A stretch of 64,000 bases of DNA from Sphagnum compactum (GCA_965153455.1 OZ234493.1:35206213-35270212); one strand, 5' to 3'; positions 46,408-57,916 are shown, counted from the stretch's first letter. Notes: a model not told the origin generated them from the letters alone. Made by a program: numbers and translations.

Positions 46408-49400
46408 TTATGTAAATTTTGGCTTCTTAATGTAACTTGTCAACCAGCTTTTGCCATTGATAAAATTTACAGATAAGAAGGGCTTGGCCTGCGTGGGAGT
46501 TAGGTTCAATGCCCATGGTACTCTTTGACTTGTGTTTGCACCCGGTCCATAACACTTGTACTGTCCAAAAAACACTTGACTGTTCCACAAACCCAACAAT
46601 CAAAAAACACAAAACGTCAAAAGATGTGTTAAAGGGGTTAAGGGATGCACAATGAAAGTGTAGGTTTAAGGACCCAAGTAAGAGGGTTCACAGGTCTGAG
46701 CTTTTTGAATAAAGGCAGTAGCCCCAGTGAACAAGGGTGAGAACCTGTGAATCCCCTCCTGCATGGGTCCTCCCTTACCTTTCATTAAAGAAGAAAGAAG
46801 TGGGTTTAACCAGGGATGTAACTACTTTTTTAATAAGCAAAAAAAAACAAAGACTTACTGATCTCGTTGGGGGAAACCAAAGTCACTCCAGCCTCCAGGG
46901 TAAATAATGTCATTCATGTAAGTGTAGGAGTACACGGTGCGAGAAAAGTTCCCCCATGCCCGGCCCAAGTAAATTTGAAGCCCTTGCCCATCAACCTGGC
47001 AATCCAAAAATGAGAATCCTGTGTGCATGCGGGATTCATTTCTCTTCTGGGCAGAGAGTGAACCAAAGGAATCTGCAACCTCCAGAAGATGGCAACCCTG
47101 CCCGACCCCCCCACAACAAACCCCATTTTCATCAATGTCCTACTCTTCACCAACATTGGACCATATTCTATCGTAGTAAAATCAGACTAATGATATACTA
47201 GAGATGGAGCCAAGCTTCCTAAGATGGAGTGTGAATGGCTCGCCCACCATATGCAAGCCAGTTAGATCTAGCCTACGGTGGGCATGCCAGGCATTACCTA
47301 CCTAACAACAGTTCTCTCCAGTACATACCTTCCAAAATCATGATAATTATTGCTAAGAAATTTTTGATCTTTAGCTTTGCTGAATAATCTAGGCAATTGT
47401 GATTAAACAGAACACTCAAAATGGGGAACCAAAAATATAAAATGGACAAAGCCATTTTTGTAGGCCTAAGCAATTGGGTCTTCTAGATATCAAATGCAGA
47501 GTAAGCCATCTTCCATCCACTATTCAAAGAGTGAGGGGGATGGAGGGTTATGTTTCAACATACCCTGTAAAGAGAGCGCCCATTTCCGAAAATGAAGTCT
47601 ATTGAACCCACAATCAAACTGCTCTCAAAGTAGTGCCGCCCATTGTGGTCATAGAGTGTGTCCTGATATATACATAGAAATAAAAACAAAACAAAACACA
47701 ACAAATTTCAATAGTACTCAAAAATTTGTCGGTGAAGAAACAAGCTTTCTGAAATGACAAAGTAAAGTCAAAACAGAACATCCACATGATGCACATCAAG
47801 TTGCTCTTCTATTAGAGCAAACAAAATCACATAATAGCTCTGCCCCTTCAAGCAAGTTCAGCAACTGTTAGTAAGGAAATGCTCCATGAAGTTCACTGAA
47901 AAATGAATTTAAATATTGACTCGGAAAAATTTCATGTTGGGTTTGAAGCATGCAAGAAAGCACAAACTAATTTAAGCACCTGGTTGGTGCTATTTTGTAG
48001 AAGTAGAAAATTGTTTGCCAATCAAGTTTTTACCTGGTATCCATAGAAGGAGCAGTTGTAGAAAGCAGCTCTGTCTGCAGAGATGCGCATTGCAACAGCT
48101 TGCTTCAATATTGCACCAGGCGCTGGCTGTGGTGCTGAGTTCTGAGCTCGTACCAAAAATACACATCAAGAGAGAGATTAGAGATGAGAAAGAATGAGAT
48201 GTAGCTTGTGGCCAAATTTGGCTAAATCTTCCAGCGGATCATCACCATTTTGGTTACATCACAAAATGGACAAAAAGGAACACTGGTGGAAAGCAGCTGG
48301 GAGGGAGGGAGGGAGGAGGGATCCGTAGGCAGGCTAATTACAGTGTACATACACACATACCCTGAACTGAACTCCTTTGGCAATGAACCACTCGGAGCTG
48401 ATCCCGACTGTGGCGCTGCGGTACGTCTTCAACAGAACGTCAGCGTCGTCGAAGTCGCCAGCCGTGTCGTTCCATGTGATGATGGTCTCGTTCATGCCTT
48501 CTCCCAGAAATGTGATGTATGGTTGCGTCGCGTTGATGGTGACCTTTTCCCTGAAAACAATTGTAGCAATATGGTCATCAATGCAGCACCCACCCCGGCC
48601 GGAAGCAAAGAAAAGATAAGCAACCAACCAAAATCTTTTGATCAGTGAAGTTCTTAGAGAGCATCTCCACCGGCGCTCAGTACACTACACCGGCGGACCC
48701 TACACTAGAAATCTTGGTTGAGGTACAACAGCCAAATCCGGTGGACTCACAGGAAGACGGCTGTGACCCTGAAAAAGTGCACAGCTTTCGGAGCCCTCTA
48801 ATAAACACACGTAAAATCATATTCATTGACTACTCTCTGTGGATGTTCTGTAGTGGTCTGTCACATACTGAGCAACGCTGGAGATGCTCTTATGCAAAGA
48901 AGCTAAGCTAGCTGCAAGCTCAAGCTAGACTGCAAGCTAGCCGATTCCTCAAGAGACCTACCCAGTATACAGATCCCTAGACATATATTGCAGCTGACTC
49001 AATGGGTGGAGGAGGATCAAAGCATCAAAAGCTGGCAAGCTTGACAAACATCCAGAGGAAGAAGAAATTCATGCAAGCATTGCATATTCAGCTTGAAGCG
49101 ATTTTTCTTAGCTTTGAATGTCTTACTCGTAAACGCCAGCTATGATCTTGATGATTGTCCTGTAGGTGGCGCCGGGTTTAATGGAGTTGAGAGCTTCATT
49201 GATGGTCTTGAAATCGCCCTTGCCGTCTTTGCACACTGTAATCTTCTTGGGTTTCCCTGTCGGAGGTGGCTTCACGCCTATGCTGTCGTAATTCTCCTTG
49301 GGCGCCTTGCTGCTGCTGCTGCTACCTTTTTCACTGCTACTACTGCTGCTGTGGTGTTTGTCCTTCTTGTCGTCGTCTTTCCCGCGTTTTCCTCCTCCTT

Positions 49401-49674
49401 CTCCTGCAGAAAGATTGGGTATGTCGTCACTGCCAGTATCTGCAGCGCCGGGCGTCGTCTCGTCGGAGTCGGAGGTCTCTGCCATCTCTTGTAACCATGC
49501 GGTATAATCATCTTGCGGTACATTGTCTGACACGCCGACGTCCGTCGTCGTCGGCACTTGATGAGAGAGCTTGACACCCGCCATCAATGCAACAAGAAGC
49601 AGGGCGAGATACCAGCTGCTGCGTATCACCACGTACTGTGGAAGAACCACCCTACCACGTCTAGTCCCTGCCAT
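46408..49674 (-). CDS. Pectinesterase (pectin methylesterase), six exons, no inhibitor-like pro-region
   Basis: Exons (minus): 49674-49127, 48550-48361, 48141-48034, 47662-47564, 47097-46859, 46579-46408, all with GT/AG borders. Total 1356 bp, 451 residues. It removes methyl esters from wall homogalacturonan (CE8 family). Residues 20-35 form a hydrophobic signal or signal anchor, and 40-143 a linker rich in Asp, Lys and Ser. The catalytic domain starts at [11 protein letters not shown] (145-155). Family landmarks are all present: GVYEEKV (180-186), KQAVAMR (Gln 260), GYQDTLY (Asp 283, acid/base), GSIDFIFG (Asp 304, nucleophile), LGRAWG (Arg 361, Trp 363; usually LGRPW), and YKCYGPGA near the end. 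The usual N-terminal PMEI-like domain is lacking, as in the plant group around Arabidopsis PME53, PME8 and QRT1. An in-frame ATG at 49743 would add 23 residues, but an AG acceptor-like site lies just before 49674 and the hydrophobic segment sits better with the later start. The exons join in frame without corrections, so the gene looks functional. Confidence 0.93.
48657..48889. mobile_element. MITE in intron 1 of the pectinesterase gene, Harbinger-like ends
   Basis: The left end carries GAGCATCTCCACCGGCGCTC and the reverse complement of the right end GAGCATCTCCAGCGTTGCTC, and the match continues through CAGTA. TTA stands on both sides (48654-48656 and 48890-48892), the target size of PIF/Harbinger elements. 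The left end has two extra bases (GA). A second, longer member of the family lies at 56529-56915. The element is shorter than 240 bp and has no coding capacity. Confidence 0.7.
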
Positions 49675-50713
49675 TTTCAAGCCTGCAGCACAACATTTGC
49701 GAACGCAAATCAGCAGCTCGTGCTTGCATGAGAGCAGCAGCATTGCGTGTAATATTGTACCAGCTCCTCAGCTGTCTCTACTAGCTAGTCAGTCTCTCGC
49801 CAGACAATGACCTCACAAGCTCCTCTTCCAAAAGAAATGCAGCTTGTAGCAAACCGAAAACAAAACAGCAGATCAGAGACGGAAGCGGCATCCTCTGGGA
49901 AAACCAACCTGCAAAAACAACAGTATTTCCGTAGCGGGAAGCTCGATCGTGAGAATACTAGTTCGACAATTGCAAACCTGAACTGCAGCTAGGTCACCAA
50001 GCCGAATAACCAGCTTGCTTGCTTGCTTGCTGTAAGGTTGGAGCTTAACCGGTAGTCAACGTAGCTTAAATGTGCAAACCTCTACAGCAAAATTGCAAAA
50101 CAGCGTGAGCTGCTTTCATTTGCAGCTCTCTCGCTCACTAGCTCACTCATGTACATGAAGAAGAATCTAAAGAGGGGGGGAGAGGGGGGGGGGGGGGGGG
50201 GAGGAAACAGAAAGAGTTCCGACTCTACTCGTGAGTGTGAAGCTGTGAGACACGGAGAGTGAGCTTCTCCTTTTTAGACAGCGAGAGAGAGAATGGGGGG
50301 GGGGGGGGGGGGGGGAGTGTACGAGGGTGGCGAGGAGAGAGCTCCAGCGCGACAAAAGTGGAGCTAGAAAAACATAAATTTTGCCGACGTTTTGTGCTGC
50401 TGCCACCACCACTTCGTCATCACTATCATCCCGGCCCGCGCTTTGCAATCACGGTCACGATCATCACGCCCACCACAACACCCATTCTCCCTCCCCTTCC
50501 CCCACCGTCATCAACGGAACGGCAGTGCCCGCACTGGTCTGCCAATTACGACGGCCTTCTCCTTTCCCTCCTCGACTGCCAGAAAGCGTCAGAGAGCGTG
50601 TCAGTAAGCGAGAGCTTCGGCAACGGAGTCCCTTCTCTCCTTCCCTTCCTCGACTGTCAGGGAGTGTTGTCAGAGAGCTTCGGCCAGCGGACACCGAACA
50701 CGTACGTACTTTG
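49675..50713. promoter_or_regulatory. Presumed promoter and 5' region of the pectinesterase gene, with long G runs
   Basis: Located upstream of the minus-strand gene. It contains G runs on the plus strand of 7 (50174-50180), 18 (50184-50201) and 21 (50295-50315) bases, hence C runs on the coding strand, and a gctt-tetranucleotide run near 50012-50030. GC content is clearly higher than in the surrounding DNA. No clear TATA box is seen. Large overlapping open frames here (for example 50259-50804) are low in complexity and are not called genes. Confidence 0.4.
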
Positions 50714-50781
50714 GCTGGGTTCGAGCGCACGACCCTTGTGCTGCGGTGACAAGGACTTTGCCAGTAGACCAGTCAACACAG
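50714..50781 (-). repeat. tRNA-like (SINE head) Pol III module
   Basis: On the minus strand tggtctactggcaaagtcc (A-box-like) is followed about 30 bases later by gcgctcgaaccc (B-box-like). The arrangement and wording closely resemble the tRNA-derived heads of plant Au-type SINEs, which I recall as having tggtctagtggcaa and ggttcgaaccc. The body and tail of a SINE would extend toward lower coordinates, but I could not define its end. Confidence 0.5.
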
Positions 50782-51548
50782 TATGGCTCAAAACTCATAC
50801 CTAATTAAAACCAAAAGACAGGGGGGCGGGAGAAGGGTGGACTAGGGAGCAGGGATTTTTGTTTTGTTTTTTTCAATTGGGGAAATTTTCCAAAAAACAT
50901 AGCAAAATTAGTGGAATTTACACTAACGCTTCTTTCCCCCAAATTTTCCACTTTTCAAAGTGGAGAAAACCACAATTTGTCAGAGGAAAAAACACTGGTG
51001 GGAACTCAGCAGTGTTTGGTTTTTTGGGCAAATTCATCATATCGAATATCTGTTGAAATTTTCCAAAATTTTAGCTTAAATTATTAGTAGAAGTTTCATT
51101 TTAGAAATATTTTCCAAAAAACTCCGTTTTTGTCATTTTGTCTCTGCCCAAAAGGAGACAAAAACATCATCTTTTGATGAGAGTTGATCACATTTTAGTT
51201 TGTAAGATGTTGTGGGTAAATATTCCACTGATGTAGGAACTGGTTTATATGGAGTTCTTTGCAAAAAGTTTAGTATGTTACTTTTACAAGACAATTCAGA
51301 AATAACTACCTCATTTTCAAGCTTAAATATTTCATAACTACTTACTTTATTATTATTTTTTCCTTATTAATTTCCATAATAACTATCTCTGGCCTTTCCT
51401 AAATAACTACCTCCATTTTATAACTACCTCACTCAAAAAAACAAATTAACATGTGCCTTTTCATGTCCATGAAATGTGTATTAATTAAATTGTCCACTAA
51501 CAAGCTCTTAATGGGCTTATTATTTTGTGTCCTTTATTTATTTATTTG
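50782..51548. other. Intergenic DNA; no gene recognised
   Basis: AT-rich, with short related words such as ggaaattttccaaaa repeated near 50880, 50940 and 51055. No coding signal. Confidence 0.35.
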
Positions 51549-51622
51549 GTTTCACACCAATTTTGAACTCACCAACCTCTCCAGAGGCAGTCAAGATATC
51601 TACCATTAGCCTGCTTATGAAC
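51549..51622 (-). repeat. tRNA-like (SINE-type) module
   Basis: Minus strand: aggctaatggtagatatcttg (A-box-like), then ctgcctctggagagg, which can form an anticodon-like hairpin, then ggtgagttcaaaattgg (B-box-like). It resembles an elongator-tRNA-derived head but has too many departures for a functional tRNA. Confidence 0.4.
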
Positions 51623-53804
51623 ATTGTGTAAAAGTAACGCTCCTAGAGCCCAATAGAGAAGAGCTCCTAATTGAGTAAATAAGAGTACACACCTTATGTT
51701 AGGTTAAGGGGTAGAGTTCTAATGAGTAGCGCTCATTAGGGGATATATTAACATCTTGCTTGTGTGATTGGATGGATCTAGCATTTGTTTTGGGGCAAAA
51801 TTTGCCCTTTTGTGAGAGAAAGGCTCAACAACTAACTGTACAAGGAATATTTTTTGATAATCTTTGGCCAAATTTCAAATTTAAAAAAAAAACTATTGCC
51901 ATATTTCTATCATAGGTTCCAACATGGAGCCAAAATATAGAAAGGATTTCTAAGAATTTTTACAAGCAGATTTGAATTGTTGCCAAATTTGACTGTAAAT
52001 TAATGCTCACTAATCTAACAACATCCCAAAATTGTATTGAAATTTTTTTGGCTGAACCTTTCATGTTTTGCCTTCATATAAAGAAATGATAGAGTTTCGG
52101 TTGTTGACTTGTTTATTTTAAATTTATAAATAAGTTTTGGGTTTCAATTTATCTATGAGGGGTGTCTATTCTAATGTTAGGCGAATATATGGTATATTGT
52201 ATTATTAGTATGGTAAGTAGAATCCTCCAAATATAAATCAACTTCACAATGGTGTGGGTATTAAACAAATTAATGAATCCTTTTGCCATTGGCCCAAGTA
52301 TATTGAACCTCTTGTAAGGTCAATATTGTTTTGGTTGAAGTGAGCTTAATTTTAGAATTCTTATGGAACCTTGTTGAATTTAGTGTAACTTTCAATTTCT
52401 TTTAAAATAAAGTTTAATTTAATAACTAATAATTTAAATTAAATATGCTAGTCAAATAATTGAGGTATCCTTGTATTTTTGCCTACATGCTAAAAAATGT
52501 TAGTGAAATACGGTGACCCTTTTTGAAAAGAAATTTGTTGAATTTGGGCCCTTTTTTCCCTTAGTATAGGTTGAAATGAGATTTTTCAAGTCACAAAAAA
52601 TTGCAATAAATCATCAATTTTGTTCCAATTTTTATAATGTAATTGGAGGGTATGTTGTTACCCATAGTACTTTTTTATTTGTTGTTTGTGGATTTTGCAA
52701 GCATTTTGTTTTTCGAAGTGCCCTGCATTTGTTTTTCCCCTTTTTTTTTATTATGATACCAAGCAAGCAAGAAAAAAAACTGGAAAAGGTCTTTAAACTT
52801 GATAAAGCTCCCAACCTTGGGATTTATTTTAAACTTTTTTCTTTTTATTTGGTGTAAGTGATAAGATGAACATCCTTGAACACTTGTATATGTGTAGACC
52901 TTTGAAACTCAGAGTTACAAGGAATATCCCATTCAAGGAGGGAAATTATGTGCACCTTTTTTGGGTCTCTTTTCTAGTGTTCATGTGCAAGTTTATTGTT
53001 TTTGATATAACCTTGGGAAAGAGTATATAAATTTTTCCCCAATTATATATATACCCATCAAATAAAGATATATTAGTGGTCAAAATTTTCCACTGGAATA
53101 AGGTCTCTGAGTATACAATTTATTTTTATAGATAGATGAGTAGGGTACAGGACCCCCACTCCCCCCTCCCCCCAAAAGAAATCATACACCTTTTTTCAGG
53201 TAAAAAATGGGTATGGATTTTTTTAATTTTCATTATAAAAATCATGTTCACATTTTGGAATTTTGAAAAAAAAAGAAGATTTGGAAATCAAATACAATGT
53301 CAAAATGCAAGAATCCAAGTGTTTGATTCATCTTTCACTAGGATAAACATGTCTACAAGTGAATAATACTTAGTGTATTAGTTGACGTCATGATTGAAAT
53401 TTGGTTAATGATGTGATCATCTAGTAATTTGTAGCTCATCTTTGGGCATTGAAGTAAGATTTTGAATCACCTAATTCTATAAGTAATATATGAAAGTTGT
53501 GAAAGTTATGGCCCTCCAAAATAAAAGGGGAGTTTTCCATTTGAAATATATTCTTATCACACCTACCACTCCTAACATGTGCACTATTATCATATGCTAA
53601 CAATCCTCAATTTCATCCCACATGGTTTGCCAAAGTTCTCACCTTCTCAGTTTATATAGTTAATGCCAAAGGCGTATTATCACATCCTCTAGTAGAAACT
53701 TACATTTTGTTGAGTCTGCAAAGTCTCAAATTTTCTTCAGGGTCTTTGAAATGACCCAGAACCGGCGGTTATTTGAAAATTCAAATAGGTACGTACCCAC
53801 CTAA
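51623..53804. other. AT-rich intergenic DNA; no gene recognised
   Basis: The 93-codon frame at 52576-52857 and the 76-codon frame at 53136-53366 resemble no known family and have homopolymer-rich codons. A C run lies near 53155-53173. Nothing else is seen. Confidence 0.4.
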
Positions 53805-54046
53805 AGGTGCATTCACACTTGGTATTAGGGGACTCAAAAAGTGTTTAGAGTCCCTTCTCACCATACTAGGTAGTCATTTAAGACTTTAAAAAACTTACTT
53901 ATCATGAAGAAGATTTTATGTTAAACTAACATTCACTTTTTTAACATTAAGCTTTCACCCATTTTTTAACATTGGGTGCCACCTAGGATGCCACCTAGAC
54001 TTACATTTAACAATTGATTTAACATCAAGTGTGAATGCATGCACCA
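53805..54046. mobile_element. MITE with GGTGCATTCACACTTG ends
   Basis: The left end is aggtgcattcacacttggta. The reverse complement of the right end is tggtgcatgcattcacacttg, which differs by a 4-base insertion. TAA stands on both sides (53802-53804 and 54047-54049), consistent with a 3-bp TWA target duplication as in PIF/Harbinger elements. 242 bp, no coding capacity. Confidence 0.6.
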
Positions 54047-54049
54047 TAA

Positions 54050-55500
54050 GAGGGGAAAATACCTACAAAGTACTGAAATTAGATCAGAGTACCATATGTG
54101 TAAGTGAACACACACTGCAAAGGATTTTGTGTAGGGTAAAGCCCAAGGCTGCAGGAGGCTTTACCAAACCCAAAAAAATTGTGGGGAATTCTGAAAGACA
54201 GAACACCTGCTGGCTGCATTGGGCATTCCATTTTCAGAAATGTCTGAGGAACAGAATATCATAGTACATGATGAACAGTTTCCGCATAAATTAAAATTAT
54301 TTTTTTGTTTTGCCAAAATTTTGAAATTTTAATTATTTATTTATTACTTGTGTGTGTTGAAATTTTTTATTATAATTATTATAAATTTAAGAATCTGCAA
54401 GTTTTCTGAATGTTGGGTTGGAAACTTGTAGATCTCGAAAGTTCAAGAACTTAAGAGTGAGAGACACCTATAAACAATAGCAAGAATATGTATATAATTC
54501 GATCAAGGAGTATGGTATGTGGAAGAGATAGACTCTCTCTCTCTAAGGTGCTTTTCCAATTACACTAGAAAGATCAGCACAGGTCTTTAGTCCTTAAGAG
54601 CTCTTGCCATTGCCACATACAATGGTGCAATGGCGAGTCCTTCCTCCTTCACCTATAAAATTAGAATTCCATTCAAACGGGACTTAACTCTGGCCTGCTG
54701 CTCCTCTTGTGTACTTCAGCAGCATTGTATTTGGAATCAATCCCATTGACCCAAGTAAAAAGAAAAACCAGATTACACCTGACCCAAAAATAAAAAAACC
54801 ATTAACCAGAGGATCCTAGGCAAAGGAAGGACATGCACCTCTTGAGCACAATCTACTTATAGCAAACAACAACATTTATGCTTATCTCAAGTAAAAACAC
54901 CTCCAAATGACAAAAACATACTTGTTAGCCCCTTTCTTTTTCACATTCCATTCTCTCTGTACTTTTTCTGTAAGCATCCAACAAAGCACTTTCAACTCAA
55001 TCCAACATGTGAGCTTCTTAGTAGGCTAAGCATTACATTAAGAGTTAAAAAATTTGCTGGCTTATTATTAATATGCAATGATGAATAACACTTTGAGTTA
55101 CTATACTCTATAATGAATCTAAACACAATATCCTTGGCCTTTGGTAGACAAGTCCAATACAAGTGTTGCCAAACTTAGTTGTCAATAATATGAACCTGCT
55201 GATGAGACTTTATTGCAAGAAGGCAAGACAATGAGGAAAAAGAGTGAAAATGGAGAAACAACGGATATATGTATGTTCTATTTTTAAATTACTAAGTGCC
55301 AAATGTGTAATAGGAAAGACCCACCCACCACATACATCATAACTCCATGCAAAAAGCTTGTGAGATTTCAGAAGAAGAGAGCTGTTGAGCAGTAACATGA
55401 CAAAACCAACAGTGCAATGTGGAAAAAAAAAAGCCTTAGGAAGAAGAAAACAAAAGTTCGAAATATCGTTCATAATGTGATTCATATTAATATTATATAG
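54050..55500. other. Intergenic DNA; no gene recognised
   Basis: The 77-codon frame at 54031-54264 starts inside the MITE at 53805-54046 and has no family resemblance. The 140-codon frame at 55210-55632 (minus) overlaps the direct repeat at 55501-55815 and is not preserved in the second repeat copy, so it is probably chance. Confidence 0.35.
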
Positions 55501-55815
55501 TTCATGGGCGTGCTCACCACTTTGTCTTTTACTTTGTTTTGAAGGAGCCATATTGATTGAAGGCCCATCAGCAATGTTTTTGGAACATTGGGCACTCCCC
55601 AATAGAAGCACCTCTTTGTACCCCAGTCCCAAAAGAGAAACAAATGTGCTCTCATATAACCGACCTTTTCAGTTTATATACATGAGAGTTGAACTTTGGG
55701 CAAACCATATGGGATAAAAATGTGAGGTGCTATGGCAAAAGTATTGGGGAATAACTTGAGAACCTCATAGGAACATGATGGGAACACATTGGGAACAAGG
55801 GAAAAAAAAAAAAAA
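55501..55815 (+). repeat. Direct repeat, copy 1 (partner 56945-57250)
   Basis: Shared ordered phrases: cccatcagca, ttggaacattgggca, ccccaatagaagcacctcttt, agaaacaaatgtgctc, gcaaaccatat.ggataaa, and gaacatgatgggaacacattgggaacaa. By eye about 75% identical over about 310 bp, spaced about 1.45 kb. After each copy a gggacat(t)a..agagttat motif follows at 55974 and 57326. Confidence 0.75.
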
Positions 55816-56528
55816 AATGTCCCCTCTCCTCCCCCTCCAAAAGAAGGAAATTGAATCTCTCATGAATGTATGTATGTTGAACCTTCCCCTTGGCTGCATG
55901 AAACTTTTTATTTCCAAAAATGTTTGTCACCATTTTTCACCTAGACTACTATTAGCACGGGCACTATTTGTGGGACATAACAGAGTTATCCATAACGTTG
56001 AACAAACACAACACCAGAAGCCCATGTTTGCCTGACTCACGATGAAACGAGATTGCAAAGACAACATCAACAAAATTAACATGAGGCCGCCAATGAGGCC
56101 TGAAACACAAAAAATCATGCTTGACTTGCGTTGAATTGAGTTCATCCCAAGTTGAGGTTGAGAATTGATTTTTCCACACAAATATGTACAAAAAGTCAGA
56201 ATAGGTTTAAAGCCCCACTTCCCCATCGCAGGAACCAACTTTAAAGGCTCTTCTTCTTGTCTCTGCCAAATGGCTCATCTCGTCAACAAAGTTCTGAAAA
56301 TATTGCATACCCAATTCGGCGCTTGCACCTGTGTGATACGATATCAAAAAAAGAAACATAACCGAGTTGCTATGCCGCTAGCAGATGTGGTGTTATGATT
56401 TGCAAGCCTACAGATATGAGTTATGATTTGCAGATGTGAGTTATGATGGGCTTATGATGCAAAAACAATGAGTGCATGATACATGTTGCATGTACTATCT
56501 CCAATTGTACATGCTGTACACACTCTTA
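55816..56528. other. Sequence between direct-repeat copies; no gene recognised
   Basis: Frames at 55775-56035, 55927-56238 (minus) and 56165-56398 overlap and resemble no known protein. Near 56398-56450 the phrase atgatttgca or gttatgatttgcagatgtgag is tandemly repeated. Confidence 0.35.
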
Positions 56529-56915
56529 GAGCATCCCCACAGGTGCTCAATATGTTACCCTGCAGCAAAAATATTTCTCACGTCCAAGTTTAGTTATTCA
56601 CCTTTTTGCAACCCCATTTTTGCGTAAAACTGAAATTGGGACTGCAAATAGGTGGGAAACTACTAATAACAAGCCACGTGGACCAATCTTGATGATTGGC
56701 CAATCGAAAATCGGGAGCAGCAATCGGATCATATTTGTTACACACTTGTGTCTAGCAGGTGCACACCTCTGCTGCTGCGCTATTTACCAGCCTCAGGAAA
56801 CTCAGCACATATGCAGCAGAACAACCATTTTCTTGAGCCAAACCTGCATACGTTGGCTTTTCTTCATCCCATTTTAATGTGCAGTGTCACATACTGAGCA
56901 TCAGTGGGGATGCTC
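56529..56915. mobile_element. MITE, longer member of the family at 48657-48889
   Basis: Left end GAGCATCCCCACAGGTGCTC and reverse complement of the right end GAGCATCCCCACTGATGCTC, continuing through CA.TATGT.AC.CTGCA for about 36 bp with six mismatches. TTA flanks both sides (56526-56528, 56916-56918), an exact 3-bp target duplication. 387 bp. The 85-codon frame at 56620-56877 is internal and shows no transposase features. Confidence 0.75.
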
Positions 56916-56944
56916 TTAGTGTGGCTGTGATCCGTATTAGTTAG

Positions 56945-57250
56945 ATCCTGGATGCGCTCACAACTTTTTTTTCTTTTATTTAAATGAGCCATATCGATTT
57001 AAAGGAGCCCATCAGCAAAAAAATTTGGAACATTGGGCATGCCCCCAATAGAAGCACCTCTTTGGACCCTCAGTTGCAAAATAGAAACAAATGTGCTCCC
57101 CTAGATTTCACGTCTTCAGGTTATCTGCATGGGGTTGAACTTCACGCAAACCATATAGGATAAAGCAGAGGTGCTATTGGGAGCATCTTGAGGAACACTT
57201 TGGTAATCCTTTGGGAACATGATGGGAACACATTGGGAACAAGGAGAAAA
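56945..57250 (+). repeat. Direct repeat, copy 2 (partner 55501-55815)
   Basis: See the partner. The MITE at 56529-56915 lies between the two copies. Confidence 0.75.
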
Positions 57251-57330
57251 ACAAAAAATCTGTCTCCCCTTGCCCACATTTTTTTGATTTAAACATGTCG
57301 CCAATTTATGCGAAATCTTTTTCTGGGGAC

Positions 57331-57916
57331 ATTAGAGTTATTGGTAAAGTCACCCTGTCTTCACCCTCTGCTTTCACCCCCTTATCCCCTCTGCTTTCAC
57401 CCCCTATCCCCTCTTTCAGTGGTATCCGCAAAGTAATGAAATTTTATTCAATCTCAGTATGAAATGCTGAAACTCAGCATTTCATGCACAAGGTTCGAGA
57501 GTAATTATAGTTGTTGTACAGGTAATAGCAGTGAAGGCGCTCACGAAAAAGGAAAGACGCGATGAAACTCAGTTTACCACCTAAATTGGCGGAAAAACTA
57601 GTTTGGGTCCCACTTATTTCGTTTTGTAACATCTTCATTCCCAGTTACACGTTTGATGCCTTATTACCTTGGCCAATTCGACACTAATTATATTATTTTC
57701 AGAAATGTTGAAATTTTCAAATTTTATTTTTTTCAAATAAAAAAATATTGTGAAAGAAAATAATGAATATTTCGAAATATTCCATTTGTTGAAATGAATG
57801 TTTCAAAATCAATTAGTTATTCTACGAACAAGTGTTGAAATGGCCAAGGTACTATGATATGCCGAAACTGGCCATTCTTGCCCCTTAATCGTGTGACTTT
57901 ACCGCCGATCTCTAAT
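57331..57916. mobile_element. TIR element, inverted relative of 23771-24158
   Basis: Left end attagagttattggtaaag, continuing tcacc. The right end contains gtgactttacc followed by ctctaat, giving an imperfect inverted terminus attagag....ggtaaagtcac. Internally it has a duplicated 26-bp tract around cctctgctttcacccc (57355-57412) and a near-perfect hairpin at 57461-57486 (tgaaatgctga, 3-4 base loop, tcagcatttca). The ends and centre match 23771-24158 in reverse. The interior after 57690 is AT-rich. No coding capacity. Confidence 0.55.

Noticed and set aside
50259-50804. 181-codon open frame on the plus strand
   Set aside because: It begins in a G run, has low-complexity Gly, Pro and Ser stretches, overlaps a tRNA-like module and lies in the pectinesterase promoter. 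No family resemblance.
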